A DNA stretch of 64,000 bases from Gemmatimonadota bacterium. Lineage in GTDB: Bacteria; Gemmatimonadota; Gemmatimonadetes; Longimicrobiales; Gaopeijiaceae. Every line of letters begins with the position of its first letter. The first letter of the stretch is position 1. The DNA is taken from the NCBI GenBank assembly GCA_030827315.1, contig JAURER010000002.1:1-64000 (forward strand), given 5' to 3'. Both the position numbers and the translations under genes were made by a program. The notes under the pieces are model-generated. The model did not search any database and was not told the DNA's origin. It was given only the letters and a program-made list of their open reading frames with translations. Shown one piece after another: positions 1 through 10,456 of this stretch.

Positions 1-71
1 CAGCCGGCGGCGAGCCCGGCGAGGCCGATCACGGCGCAGAGGAAGGGGCGGAGAGAAGTCGGGGCGGACAT
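1..71 (-). CDS. N-terminus of an exported protein, cut by the left edge
   Basis: An ATG at 71 on the minus strand opens a frame that runs off the left edge. The 23 visible residues read as a signal peptide: a short polar and basic start (MSAPTSLRP) and then a hydrophobic stretch rich in Leu, Ala, Val and Gly. The gene is divergent from the penicillin-binding protein gene at 334. Nothing of the mature protein is visible, so no function can be given. Confidence 0.45.
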   Translation of the reverse strand, partial: MSAPTSLRPFLCAVIGLAGLAAG

Positions 72-219
72 CGTCGTCTGAAGAACGCGGCTCGGATACG
101 CGGCGGCTGGGCGCGAGACCGTGGGTGATACGCCGCCGAGACCCGGAAGTGCGGCACCGTTCGTTACGCCCGCGCGGAGGTTGCGGGGAAGTCGTGCCCC
201 GGTCAAGGAGAGAGAATTC

Positions 220-249
220 TTGAGGGCGGCCTCGCCGACAGGCTAGTTT
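220..249 (+). promoter_or_regulatory. Candidate housekeeping promoter before the PBP gene
   Basis: A TTGAGG (220-225) is followed after 18 bases by TAGTTT (244-249), or after 17 by CTAGTT. It lies in the 262-base divergent gap 72-333, where I see nothing else. The match is weak in the -10 box and is an inference. Confidence 0.3.
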
Positions 250-333
250 CCCTCCCGTACAGGGGATGGCACCGCCCTTGCATGAGCGCATGGGCGCATT
301 CTTCCTGCCGACGCGAGTGGACACGGGACCAAG

Positions 334-2538
334 ATGATGGCAAGGGCCGAACCGAAGACGCGCCGTGGCGCCGGGCGCGCGCCGTGGGCCGTGCTGGCCC
401 GCCTCTGGTACCCCGCGGAAACGCTTCTGGCGATCGCCTTTCTCGGCTCGCTCGCGCTCGGTGGCGCCTGGGGGACCTGGAAGAACCTGTGCGCGGGCGA
501 CGCGTGCCCCTCGATCGCGCAGATCAGCACCTTCGAGCACGAGCAGAAGAGCAAGGTGCTCGCACGCGACGGACGCCAGATCGCGGAGTTCGGCTTCGAG
601 AGCCGGACGCCCGTGTCGATCCGCGCCCTGCCCGAATACGTCGCGCACGCGGTGATCGCCACGGAGGACAAGCGCTTCTACCGGCACCGCGGCTTCGACC
701 CCCTCGGCATCGCGCGCGCCGCCGTGGGCGTCCTGACCTTCAATTACGCGGGGGGTGGATCGACGATCACGCAGCAGCTCGCCCGCAACATGTTCGACGA
801 GATCGGCTTCGAGCGCAGATACGTCCGCAAGCTGAAGGAGGTCCAGGTCGCACTCGACCTCGAACGTTCGTACACCAAGGAGCAGATTCTCGAGGCGTAC
901 CTCAACGAGATCTACATGGGCCGGGGGTACGGATTCCAGAACGCCGCCCGCGGATATCTGGGCAAGGACGCCATCGACATGAACGTGGCGGAAGCGGCGC
1001 TGCTCACTGCCATCCTGAACCGTCCGGGTCGATATGACCCGTTCCAGTATCCGGAACGGGCGAGGACGCGTCGAAACCTCGTGCTGGAGCTGATGGCGGA
1101 CCAGGGGTACCTCACGCGCGACGAAGCCGAGCGGTGGAGAGAGTTCCCGCTCCCCGAGACCGAGCCCGAGGGCCAGTTCGCCGAGCTCGCGCCGTACTTC
1201 GCGGAATGGGTGCGACAGATCCTGGCTGACCGCTTCGGGCAGGAGATCTACCGCGGCGGATTCCGAGTCTACACGACGCTCGACATCGAGATGCAGAAGG
1301 CCGCCCGGGCCGCGATGGAAATTGGCTGGAAGGCAATCGAGGCCGACTCGGCGGCCTTCCGGCACCCGCGCTACGCCGAATTCGATACCGTGGCCTCCTT
1401 TCCAGGACAGACGCCATACCTCCAGGGTGCCTTCATCGCGCTGGATCCGGAGACGGGCCACGTGCGGGCGCTCATCGGTGGCCGCGACTTCGAACAGTCG
1501 AAGTTCGACCGGGCGCGCCTGGCGCGCAGGCAGGCCGGGTCGTCGTTCAAGCCCTTCGTCTACACGGCTGCCATCGCAACCGGCATCCCCGCCTCGTACG
1601 TGCTCGAGGACAATGCGGTCGTGTACCCTCAGGTTTCTGGAGAGGACTGGCGCCCATCCAACTTCACGGAGGAGTTCCGGGGGCCGATGACGATCCGCGA
1701 GGGGCTGTACACCTCGACGAACATGATCGCCATCAAGCTTGGGTGGGAGGAGGTCGGCATCGAGACCGTGGCTCAGACCGCCCGCCGGATGGGGATCCAG
1801 ACCGAGATCGAACGCTTTCCGTCGACGACGATCGGGGCGGCGGAGGTGATTCCGCTCCAGGTGGCCGAGGCCTATTCCACCTATCCGAACCTGGGCACGA
1901 AGGTCCGGCCGTTTCCCATCCTGCGGGTCGAGGACGCCGACGGCAACGTCGTCTGGGAGCCCCAGCCGGAGCGCACCACGGTGCTCGACAGCCTGCCCGC
2001 GCGCATCATGGTGGACATGCTGGAAGACGTGGTGCGGCGCGGCACGGGCTACAATGCCATCCGGGTCGCGGCGGGCCTTCCGAACACGGTACCCGCGGCC
2101 GGGAAGACGGGCACGACCAACGACGGCACGGATGTGTGGTTCACCGGCTTCACGCCAAACCTCCTCGCAACCGTGTGGTACGGCATGGACACCCCGCAGC
2201 CGATCTTCCGCGTGGGCGGAGGACGACGCCAGGCCACGGGCGGAGGCCTCGCCGCCCCGGTATGGGGAGCGTTCATGGCGCGCGTGTACCGGGGTGCCGA
2301 TGCGGACCTCGACGCCGGCATCCCCGAGGATCAGCCGCCGCTGCTGCCGCTCCCCTCGGAGTGGCCGATTCCCGCAGGGCTCAGGACGGTGCTCGTCGAC
2401 CGTCAGACGGGTCTGCTCGCTTCGCGCTGGTGCCCCGAGGAGGACCAGTACCTCGAGTTCTACATTCCAGGAACGGAGCCGACGGAGCTCTGCGATCGCT
2501 CCAGCCGGCGCTTCCGTTTCCCGCGGCAGGATCGCTGA
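334..2538 (+). CDS. Class A penicillin-binding protein (PBP1A type)
   Basis: Bifunctional peptidoglycan synthase that polymerises glycan strands and cross-links stem peptides at the outer face of the inner membrane. The 734-residue protein has a short cytoplasmic tail and one membrane anchor (about residues 25-50). A GT51 transglycosylase domain follows, with the catalytic Glu at E111 in TEDKRF and the GGSTITQQLARN motif near 140-152. The transpeptidase domain shows all three penicillin-binding motifs: SSFK at 403-406 (S403 nucleophile), STN at 461-463 and KTGTT at 591-595. The length is normal for PBP1A. It starts at the first of two adjacent ATGs with only a weak ribosome site. MltG, encoded just downstream, acts on the same nascent glycan strands. 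Confidence 0.95.
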   Translation: MMARAEPKTRRGAGRAPWAVLARLWYPAETLLAIAFLGSLALGGAWGTWKNLCAGDACPSIAQISTFEHEQKSKVLARDGRQIAEFGFESRTPVSIRALPEYVAHAVIATEDKRFYRHRGFDPLGIARAAVGVLTFNYAGGGSTITQQLARNMFDEIGFERRYVRKLKEVQVALDLERSYTKEQILEAYLNEIYMGRGYGFQNAARGYLGKDAIDMNVAEAALLTAILNRPGRYDPFQYPERARTRRNLVLELMADQGYLTRDEAERWREFPLPETEPEGQFAELAPYFAEWVRQILADRFGQEIYRGGFRVYTTLDIEMQKAARAAMEIGWKAIEADSAAFRHPRYAEFDTVASFPGQTPYLQGAFIALDPETGHVRALIGGRDFEQSKFDRARLARRQAGSSFKPFVYTAAIATGIPASYVLEDNAVVYPQVSGEDWRPSNFTEEFRGPMTIREGLYTSTNMIAIKLGWEEVGIETVAQTARRMGIQTEIERFPSTTIGAAEVIPLQVAEAYSTYPNLGTKVRPFPILRVEDADGNVVWEPQPERTTVLDSLPARIMVDMLEDVVRRGTGYNAIRVAAGLPNTVPAAGKTGTTNDGTDVWFTGFTPNLLATVWYGMDTPQPIFRVGGGRRQATGGGLAAPVWGAFMARVYRGADADLDAGIPEDQPPLLPLPSEWPIPAGLRTVLVDRQTGLLASRWCPEEDQYLEFYIPGTEPTELCDRSSRRFRFPRQDR

Positions 2539-2611
2539 ACCGGCGGAGAGGAGCGGCGATCCGGGGCCCCGCGGCGGCGCGGCTTCGACGTGATGAAACG
2601 GACATCGAGTG

Positions 2612-2617
2612 TATATT
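2612..2617 (+). promoter_or_regulatory. Candidate -10 box of the V4R gene
   Basis: TATATT sits about 30 bases ahead of the ATG at 2647, inside a 108-base gap that otherwise holds only the ribosome site GGAGGA (2636-2641). It is one of the most AT-rich hexamers in the region. No convincing -35 box lies 16-18 bases upstream, so this is tentative. Confidence 0.3.
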
Positions 2618-2646
2618 AGCCGGTCATCATCCACCGGAGGAAGACG

Positions 2647-3186
2647 ATGAGCAGCACCGCCAACCCGCGTGAAGTCGCCGTGCCCGTCTCCGTGTTCGAG
2701 GCCCTCCGCTCGGAGTTCGCCCAGGACGTCGGTACGCTCCGCACGGTCCGCGCGATGCACCACGCCGGCTACGGAGCCGGAGTCGCCGCGGCGGCGCACG
2801 TGAACAGGGAAGCCGGTGGTGACGCGCTCGCGCTCGGCACCGCGGCCTTCTGGAGCCAGCTCTCCGCGTACTTCGAGAAGCGCGGATGGGGCTCGCTGGC
2901 CCACCGTTCGCCGCACCAGGCCGTTGCGCTCCTCACGTCCACGAACTGGGCAGAGGCCGTCGCCGACGCGCCCAGCCGGGAGAGCTCCTGTAGCTTCTCC
3001 GCGGGATTCCTGTCGGGCCTGCTCTCGCAGCTGGCGGGCGGCGCGATCGCCGTCCTGGAGGTCGAGTGCCGGAGCCGGGGTGACGACGCGTGCGCGTTCG
3101 CCTTCGGGTCGGAGGCCGCGATCCACGACCTCTATGGCCACATGCTCGACGACGAGGACCTGGAGCAGGCGCTGCAGGCGCTCTGA
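2647..3186 (+). CDS. V4R-domain small-molecule-binding-like protein
   Basis: Soluble 179-residue protein with no signal peptide or membrane segment. The C-terminal half has the pattern of a V4R (vinyl-4-reductase, 4VR) domain: a Gly/Leu-rich helix (about 120-132), then VLEVECRSRGDDACAF, where two Cys seven residues apart flank a Gly-Asp-Asp turn. In known V4R proteins (BchJ, the sensor halves of XylR/DmpR-type regulators) this fold binds small aromatic or tetrapyrrole ligands or metal. Here it stands alone, with no output domain. A strong GGAGGA ribosome site supports the ATG. It sits between a PBP gene and ruvX, which does not suggest a ligand. Family assignment is by pattern; function unknown. 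Confidence 0.6.
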   Translation: MSSTANPREVAVPVSVFEALRSEFAQDVGTLRTVRAMHHAGYGAGVAAAAHVNREAGGDALALGTAAFWSQLSAYFEKRGWGSLAHRSPHQAVALLTSTNWAEAVADAPSRESSCSFSAGFLSGLLSQLAGGAIAVLEVECRSRGDDACAFAFGSEAAIHDLYGHMLDDEDLEQALQAL

Positions 3187-3190
3187 TCCG

Positions 3191-3628
3191 TTGAGCGGGA
3201 CGCGGGCCATGGGCATCGACTTCGGCGAGAAGCGCATCGGCGTCGCCGTGAGCGACCCCTCGAACACCGTCGCCGTCCCCCTCGAGACGCTCGTCCGTCG
3301 CACGGGCAAGCGCCCGCCCTACGCGCGCATGATCGAGCTCGCCGCGGCATACGACATCGGACAGCTCGTGGTCGGCCTGCCGCTGGGTCTCGACGGCACC
3401 GAAAACGAATGGTGCGCGGAGGTGCGTGCGATGGGAACCCGGCTCGCCGAACGCTTGAATGTCCCGGTCGCATGGATCGACGAGCGCATGACCTCGGTCC
3501 GCGCCGAGCGAGCCGTCCGCAGCGGGGGGCTCGCCAAGTCGCGTCGCGAGGAGCGGGGCCGCGTCGACATGGCGGCTGCTCAGCTCATCCTCCAGGCGTG
3601 GCTGGATCACCCGGAGATGGCACGGTGA
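3191..3628 (+). CDS. ruvX: RuvX/YqgF family nuclease (pre-16S rRNA processing)
   Basis: YqgF/RuvX proteins have an RNase H-like fold and take part in 16S rRNA 5' end maturation and possibly Holliday junction resolution. The protein has the family signature GIDFGEKRIGVAVSD near the start, GLPLG in the middle, IDERMTS, and a late Asp (VDMAAAQLIL). I chose the TTG start at 3191 because it gives MSGTRAMGIDFG, which lines up with the MSGTLLAFDFG start of E. coli YqgF. The ATG at 3209 would remove most of the first strand. The stop overlaps the mltG start by four bases (GTGA). 145 residues is normal for the family. Confidence 0.85.
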   Translation: MSGTRAMGIDFGEKRIGVAVSDPSNTVAVPLETLVRRTGKRPPYARMIELAAAYDIGQLVVGLPLGLDGTENEWCAEVRAMGTRLAERLNVPVAWIDERMTSVRAERAVRSGGLAKSRREERGRVDMAAAQLILQAWLDHPEMAR

Positions 3629-4668
3629 TCGCCGCCCCCTTCGAGTCCCAGGGACGACCCGGCAGGCTCAGGCGCCTCCGACGTCCGGGCGCTGCCGCAC
3701 TCGGGCTGATCGCGGTCGCGGCGGTGGTCTTCGCACTCGGCGTCGACCGTCCCGGCGAACCGGTGCTCATCGAGATCCCCGCCGGTGCGACATCGCCGCA
3801 GATCGCGGCCCTCCTCGAGGCGAACGGCGTCGTCGGGAGCGCTCGTCTCTTCCACGTCTACGTTCGCCTGCGCGGCGCCGACCGCTCGTTGAAGGCGGGC
3901 ACCTACGCGCTCGAGACCCGCAGCTCGATGGCAGATGCCCTGCGCAGGCTCACCCGTGGAGAGGTCGAGACCGTCGCCGTCACGATCCCCGAAGGATTCC
4001 AGATCATCGACATGGCCGGGCGCCTCGCCGAGATCACGGGCCTGGATTCCGCATCCGTGGTGGCGTACCTGCGAAGCGACTCGCTGGTGGAGCGACTGGG
4101 CGTGCCGGGCCCGACCGTCGAGGGGTACCTCTTTCCCGACACGTACCGGTTCGCGCGCGGGGTACCCATCCACGTGGTCGCCCTCACGATGGTGGAACGG
4201 TACCGGGCGGTGTGGACACCGGAGCGCCTGGCACGGCTCGAGGGGACCGGCATGACCGAACGGGAGGTGGTCACCCTCGCGTCGATCGTCCAGACCGAGG
4301 CCCGCCAGGTCGCCGAGATGCCGCGGATCGCCGGCGTGTACCACAACCGGCTTCGCGAGGACTGGCTGCTGCAGGCGGACCCTACCGTTCTGTATGCGCT
4401 GGGCGGCTACAGGGCGCGTCTGCTCTACGCCGCGATCGACTCCGTACAGGACAACCCGTACAACACGTACTCGAACCGCGGACTTCCACCGGGGCCGATC
4501 GCGTCACCGGGGGAGCGGGCCATCGACGCCACGCTCTCCCCCGAGGAGCACGAGTACATGTTCTTCGTGGCGCAGCCCGACGGCTTCCACTCGTTTTCCC
4601 GGACACTCGGCGAGCACAACACGGCGAAGGAAGGGGCGCGAGTCGCGCGGACGGGCAGCGGCCCGTGA
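3625..4668 (+). CDS. mltG: Endolytic murein transglycosylase MltG
   Basis: Inner-membrane lytic transglycosylase that cuts nascent glycan strands and is thought to set their length. The 347-residue protein has a basic N-terminal tail, one membrane helix (about 22-40), a LysM-like region and the YceG/MltG domain. The conserved catalytic Glu is E225 in ASIVQTEA; DPTVLYAL and the NRGLPPGPIASPG block near the C terminus are also typical. The GTG start overlaps the ruvX stop, and its own stop overlaps thiE, so the three genes look translationally coupled. The ruvX-mltG pairing is common in bacteria and supports both calls. Confidence 0.93.
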   Translation: MIAAPFESQGRPGRLRRLRRPGAAALGLIAVAAVVFALGVDRPGEPVLIEIPAGATSPQIAALLEANGVVGSARLFHVYVRLRGADRSLKAGTYALETRSSMADALRRLTRGEVETVAVTIPEGFQIIDMAGRLAEITGLDSASVVAYLRSDSLVERLGVPGPTVEGYLFPDTYRFARGVPIHVVALTMVERYRAVWTPERLARLEGTGMTEREVVTLASIVQTEARQVAEMPRIAGVYHNRLREDWLLQADPTVLYALGGYRARLLYAAIDSVQDNPYNTYSNRGLPPGPIASPGERAIDATLSPEEHEYMFFVAQPDGFHSFSRTLGEHNTAKEGARVARTGSGP

Positions 4669-5321
4669 GGGCCGTATCGCTCATCGTCATCACCGACGCC
4701 GGACTCGCGCGCCCCCGCACGGTGCTGGAAGTGGTTCGGGCCGCCGTCGACGCCGGCGCTCCCGCATTCCAGCTCCGCGACAAGGGGGCCGAAGCGCGTG
4801 AAATGGCCGAAGCCGCCCGCGCGCTCCTCGAGGTTACGCGCCCGGCAGGGGCGCTGCTCATGGTCAACGACCGCCTCGACGTCGCCCTGGCCGTGGGCGC
4901 GGACGGCGTCCACCTGGGCCCGGACGACATTCCCGTAGCCGAGGCCCGGGCGGTCGTGCGAGAGGCGCAGGCGCGGCACGACGTCCCCTCGACCTTCATC
5001 GTCGGCACGTCCACGGACGACCCCCATGAGGCCCGCCGGCTGGTGGCCGACGGGGCCGACTACATCGGCTGCGGCACGGTGTACCCCACGACGTCGAAAG
5101 CGAACGCGGGCGCAGTCATCGGTCTCGACGGCCTTCGGCGCGTCGTTGCCGCCGTCGACGTGCCCGTGTTCGGCATCGGCGGGGTTTCGGAGGCTCGCTC
5201 GGAGGAGATCGCACGCGAGACAGGTGCGGCAGGCATTGCGGTCATCGGCGCCGTCATGTCCGCCCCCGACCCGGGTGCGGCGGTACGGGCGCTGATGCGC
5301 CCGTGGCTCCGCCGCGCCTGA
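4665..5321 (+). CDS. thiE: Thiamine-phosphate synthase
   Basis: Cytoplasmic TIM-barrel enzyme that joins HMP-pyrophosphate and thiazole phosphate to make thiamine phosphate. Landmarks in the 218-residue protein are QLRDKG (pyrophosphate-binding Arg/Lys, about 36-41), VNDRLDVAL followed by GADGVHLG, GTVYPTTSK, and a final FGIGGV phosphate loop. The GTG start overlaps the mltG stop by four bases. No other thiazole or pyrimidine genes adjoin it; thiD is about 13 kb away on the same strand. Confidence 0.93.
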   Translation: MRAVSLIVITDAGLARPRTVLEVVRAAVDAGAPAFQLRDKGAEAREMAEAARALLEVTRPAGALLMVNDRLDVALAVGADGVHLGPDDIPVAEARAVVREAQARHDVPSTFIVGTSTDDPHEARRLVADGADYIGCGTVYPTTSKANAGAVIGLDGLRRVVAAVDVPVFGIGGVSEARSEEIARETGAAGIAVIGAVMSAPDPGAAVRALMRPWLRRA

Positions 5322-5372
5322 CAGCTTCCCGAAGCGAAGTTCGTAGGCGGCCGCACCTAAGGCACTCGGGCG

Positions 5373-6191
5373 TCAGATCCCCACCGCTTCGAGGAAGGCC
5401 TCGATCTCGCGCGCGCTCACGTGGAAGTCTCCGAGCGCCGCGCCGGCGTCGGGGTTGTGCCAGTCCGAGCCGCCGGTCATGAAAAGTCCCGCCGTGCGGC
5501 AGATGGACTCCAGGCGGAGCACCTCGGTGCGCCGGCTGCGCGGGCGGTAGACTTCCAGCCCCCTCAGCCCCGCGGCCTTGAGCGCCGGCAGGAAAGCGTC
5601 GACGAGTTCGGCCGGAGGGTGCGCCCAGACCGGGACGCCACCGCCGGCCAGAACCAGCTCGACCGCACCGACGGGGTCCAGTACGTGCGTCGGAACGAAG
5701 GCCTCGGCGTCATCCCCGATGAGACGGTCGAACGCGTCCCAGACGGACGTCGCGTGTCCGTCCGCGACGAGTGCCCGGGCGAGGTGCGGGCGGCCGATCA
5801 CGACGCGATCGGGACCGGCGGCGTCTTCCACCGCCGAGAAGGGGACTTCGATCCCCTGCCTGCGAAGGAGTTCGAGCATCTCGCGCATGCGTTCCTCACG
5901 GCGGAGTGCCGCCCGTTCGGCATGCGCCACGATCGCGGAGGCTCCCGGGTCGACGAAGTACCCGAGGACGTGGACGTCGTGGCGATCGTGCGTGGAGGAG
6001 ATCTCGATGGCCGGGATCACCTGGAGATTCTCGGAGCCGGCCGCCAGCTGGGCGGCCGCTACCGCCGCGCAGGTGTCGTGATCCGTGATCGCGATCACGT
6101 CGAGCCCGCCATCGGCGGCACCACGCACGACGGCCTCGGGCGACCAGGAGCCGTCCGAGGCCGTCGTATGAATGTGCAGGTCGAGCCTCAC
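5373..6191 (-). CDS. PHP-domain metal-dependent phosphoesterase
   Basis: 272-residue protein of the PHP family, close to the YciV/RNase AM type that removes 3'-phosphorylated or short RNA 5' nucleotides. The N-terminal LHIHTTASDGSWSP (H6, H8, D13) and the ITDHD motif supply the first metal ligands; further ones appear as PAIEIS and WAHP, and a late GGSDWHNP. No membrane segment or extra domain is visible. It lies 4 bases beyond atpC and probably ends the ATP synthase transcript. The substrate is inferred from the family only. Confidence 0.82.
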   Translation of the reverse strand: MRLDLHIHTTASDGSWSPEAVVRGAADGGLDVIAITDHDTCAAVAAAQLAAGSENLQVIPAIEISSTHDRHDVHVLGYFVDPGASAIVAHAERAALRREERMREMLELLRRQGIEVPFSAVEDAAGPDRVVIGRPHLARALVADGHATSVWDAFDRLIGDDAEAFVPTHVLDPVGAVELVLAGGGVPVWAHPPAELVDAFLPALKAAGLRGLEVYRPRSRRTEVLRLESICRTAGLFMTGGSDWHNPDAGAALGDFHVSAREIEAFLEAVGI

Positions 6192-6195
6192 TGGC

Positions 6196-6510
6196 TCAGC
6201 CCTCCACGTCCTCCGGGTCGACGATCGCCGAGGCGGGGATCTCCGCCGGAGGCTCGTCCCCGGCGTACTCGGTCAGGACCGTCACCGTATCGCGCTCGAC
6301 CTTGAGCACGCCACCGGCCACTTGGAACGATGCGCTTCCGCCGCCGGGCCGGTCCACGCTGAGTTCGCCGACGCCCACCAGGGCCAGAAGGGGCGCATGG
6401 CCCGGAAGGATTCCGACCTGACCGTCCCACGCCGGCGCAACCACGGCCGAGGCCTCGCCCTGGAAGACGATGCGCTCGGGGGACACGACCCGCACGTTGA
6501 GGGAGGCCAT
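6196..6510 (-). CDS. atpC: F-type ATP synthase epsilon subunit, short form
   Basis: Central-stalk subunit of F1. The 104 residues cover the N-terminal beta-sandwich (SPERIVFQGEASAVVAP, then GILPGHAPLLALV) but stop soon after it. E. coli epsilon is about 139 residues and ends in a two-helix hairpin that inhibits ATP hydrolysis. That hairpin is not recognisable here; the tail is acidic and Pro-rich (about 84-104). The gene is 2 bases downstream of atpD. The missing regulatory helices are a real feature of the frame, since the stop codon is clear. Confidence 0.9.
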   Translation of the reverse strand: MASLNVRVVSPERIVFQGEASAVVAPAWDGQVGILPGHAPLLALVGVGELSVDRPGGGSASFQVAGGVLKVERDTVTVLTEYAGDEPPAEIPASAIVDPEDVEG

Positions 6511-6512
6511 CG

Positions 6513-7961
<1,449 letters not shown>

Positions 7962-8822
7962 CTACTCGAGGGCAGCGGAGCCACCGACGATCTCGGCGAT
8001 CTCCTGCGTGATCTGGGCCTGACGGGCCCGGTTGTACGTGCGGGTGAGGTGCTCGAGCACGTCCCCGGCGTTGTCGGTGGCACTCTTCATCGCCGAGCGC
8101 CGAGCACCCTGCTCGGCCGCGGCGTTCTCCACGAGCGCCGTGTACACGGCGTTGCGGACGTAGGCGGGGAGCAGCCTTTCCAGAATCATGTCCCCGTTCG
8201 GGCTGACGATGAAGGAATCGGCCGCGGCCGCCTTCGCGTCGCCCTGAATCGGCAGCAGGTCGCGCGTGTGCGGCGGCGTGGACATCGCCGACACGAACTT
8301 CGAGCTGACGAGGTAGACCGCGTCGATCTCACCCCGCTCGAAACGATCGCGGATCGGCGCGACAAGCGACTCCGCGTCGTCGACGGACGGCAGGTCGCCG
8401 ATGTCCACGCGCTTCGTCATCATCTCTTCCCCGCGGAAACGGAAGTAGGCGACCGCTTTTTTCCCCGCGATGTGGAGCTCGGTCTCGACGCCCTGGCCCC
8501 GGAGATGCTCCATGAGGTTGCGGGCCTGCTTGATCAGATTCGAGTTGAATCCACCGCACAGCCCGCGGTTGGCCGTCAGCAGCAGGACCGCCGCCCGCTT
8601 CACCTCTGCCGGGCGCCGCAGAATCGGATACTGCTCGGAGAGACCGGGCGAATACAGCCCGCTCACGATCTCGGCCAGCGCGTCCGCGTACGGACGCGCC
8701 GCGTGCACGCGGTCGGTGGCCCGCTTCAGCTTCGAAGTCGCCACCAGCTCCATCGTGCGCGTGATCTGCCGGGTATTCTCGACCGACTTGATCCGGCGCT
8801 TTACGTCGCGTGAGCCTGCCAC
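7962..8822 (-). CDS. atpG: F-type ATP synthase gamma subunit
   Basis: Rotor shaft of the F1 motor. The 286-residue protein begins with the conserved coiled-coil helix (VKRRIKSVENTRQITRTMELVATSKL) in pattern, has the Rossmann-like core with LTANRGLCGGFNSNL, and ends with the second helix carrying EQGARRSAMKSATDNAGD. This closing motif is the most conserved part of the family. It sits between atpA and atpD in the usual operon order. Confidence 0.97.
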   Translation of the reverse strand: MAGSRDVKRRIKSVENTRQITRTMELVATSKLKRATDRVHAARPYADALAEIVSGLYSPGLSEQYPILRRPAEVKRAAVLLLTANRGLCGGFNSNLIKQARNLMEHLRGQGVETELHIAGKKAVAYFRFRGEEMMTKRVDIGDLPSVDDAESLVAPIRDRFERGEIDAVYLVSSKFVSAMSTPPHTRDLLPIQGDAKAAAADSFIVSPNGDMILERLLPAYVRNAVYTALVENAAAEQGARRSAMKSATDNAGDVLEHLTRTYNRARQAQITQEIAEIVGGSAALE

Positions 8823-8857
8823 GTCGTCTCTTCCTGTCTAGCGGATGATCGGGACGG

Positions 8858-10423
8858 TCAGGCCGAAGCCCCGGCCGGCTCCATCTCGGCGGCGAACGAC
8901 GCGTTGAACGACTTGATCGCGTCGATCAACTGCTGGGTCAGCTCGTCCGTGAGCTGCCCGCCGGTGCGGATGCCGTCGAGGATGTGCTGGTGCTTCGCCG
9001 CCATCGTCTCGTGGAAGCCGAGCTCCCACCGACGGACGTGCGCGATGTCGATCTCGTCGAGGTAGCCGTTGGTCACCGCGTAGATGACGGCCACCTGGTT
9101 TTCCACCGGCATCGGCTGGTACTGGGGCTGCTTGAGGATCTCGACGGTGCGGGCGCCGCGCGCGAGCTGGCGCTGCGTGGCCGCGTCGAGGTCGGATCCG
9201 AACTGAGCGAAGGCCTCGAGCTCCCGGTACTGCGCCAGGTCGAGACGGAGACGGCCGGCAACCTTCTTCATCGCCTTGATCTGCGCCGAGCCACCCACGC
9301 GGGAAACCGAAATGCCGACGTTCACCGCCGGCCGGACGCCCGAGAAGAAGAGATCCGGCTCGAGGAAGATCTGACCGTCGGTGATCGAAATGACGTTGGT
9401 CGGGATGTAAGCCGACACGTCACCACCCTGCGTCTCGATGATCGGGAGCGCGGTGAGCGACCCGCCGCCGAGCTCGTCGGAGAGCTTCGAGGCGCGCTCG
9501 AGCAGCCGGGAGTGCAGGTAGAAGACGTCGCCCGGGTAGGCCTCGCGTCCCGGGGGACGGCGAAGCACCAGCGAGAGCTGACGATACGCCTGCGCCTGCT
9601 TCGAGAGGTCGTCGTAGACCACCAGCGTGTGCTTGCCCTGCCACATGAAGTGCTCGGCGAGCGCGGTCGCGGCGTACGGAGCGATGTACTGCATCGGCGC
9701 CGGGTCGGAGGCGTTCGCGGCGACGACGATGGTGTAGTCCATCGCGCCATGCTCGCGCAACGTCTCCACGACGCCGCGGACCTTGCCGGCGCGCTGCCCG
9801 ATCGCGCAGTAGATGCAGATGACGTCCGTGTTCTTCTGGTTGATGATCGCGTCGACCGCGACGGCCGTCTTGCCCGTACCGCGGTCCCCGATGATCAGCT
9901 CGCGCTGACCGCGGCCGATCGGGATCATCGAGTCGATCGCCTTGATGCCCGTCTGCATCGGCTGGCCGACCGGCTGCCGCTTGACGATGCCCGGGGCCAC
10001 GATGTCGATCTGGCGCGTGCCCTCGATACCGTCGATGGGTCCGAGACCGTCCTGGGGGGCACCGAGCGGGTCGACGACGCGGCCGAGGTAACCCGCACCG
10101 ACCGGTACGTCGAGGACGCGGCCGGTCCGGCGGACCTGGTCGCCCTCGTGCAGGCGGGTCCACTCACCCATGATTACCGCGCCGATATTGTCCTCTTCGA
10201 GGTTCAGCGCGAGCGCGGTCACGGCTTCGCCGGTCTCGGACGAGGTGATCTCGAGCATCTCGGAGGCCATCGCCTTTGTGAGGCCGTAGATGCGCGCGAT
10301 ACCGTCCTTCACCTCGAGGACTTCGCCGATCTCCTCCGCCTGGAGCTGTTCTTCGTACCGCTCGATCTCGTTGAGCAGGACGTCCTTGATCTCACTGGCG
10401 CGGAGCTGGGAGTCGTTGGCCAT
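8858..10423 (-). CDS. atpA: F-type ATP synthase alpha subunit
   Basis: Non-catalytic nucleotide-binding subunit of F1. The 521-residue protein has the P-loop GDRGTGKT at 179-186, the [11 protein letters not shown] segment with the Arg that reaches into the beta active site, and a C-terminal helical domain. It is preceded by atpH with a 33-base gap. The N-terminal helix (about 1-25) that binds the peripheral stalk is present, so the start is reasonable. Confidence 0.98.
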   Translation of the reverse strand: MANDSQLRASEIKDVLLNEIERYEEQLQAEEIGEVLEVKDGIARIYGLTKAMASEMLEITSSETGEAVTALALNLEEDNIGAVIMGEWTRLHEGDQVRRTGRVLDVPVGAGYLGRVVDPLGAPQDGLGPIDGIEGTRQIDIVAPGIVKRQPVGQPMQTGIKAIDSMIPIGRGQRELIIGDRGTGKTAVAVDAIINQKNTDVICIYCAIGQRAGKVRGVVETLREHGAMDYTIVVAANASDPAPMQYIAPYAATALAEHFMWQGKHTLVVYDDLSKQAQAYRQLSLVLRRPPGREAYPGDVFYLHSRLLERASKLSDELGGGSLTALPIIETQGGDVSAYIPTNVISITDGQIFLEPDLFFSGVRPAVNVGISVSRVGGSAQIKAMKKVAGRLRLDLAQYRELEAFAQFGSDLDAATQRQLARGARTVEILKQPQYQPMPVENQVAVIYAVTNGYLDEIDIAHVRRWELGFHETMAAKHQHILDGIRTGGQLTDELTQQLIDAIKSFNASFAAEMEPAGASA

Positions 10424-10456
10424 CTCTGATTCAGGTCCTGTAAAGTTTGTCCGGGA

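Noticed and set aside
3617-3632. TGGCAC with GG-N10-GC spacing near the end of ruvX, resembling a sigma-54 site.
   Set aside because: The -12 half is TCGC, not TTGC, and it lies inside two overlapping genes with no gene start at the right distance downstream.
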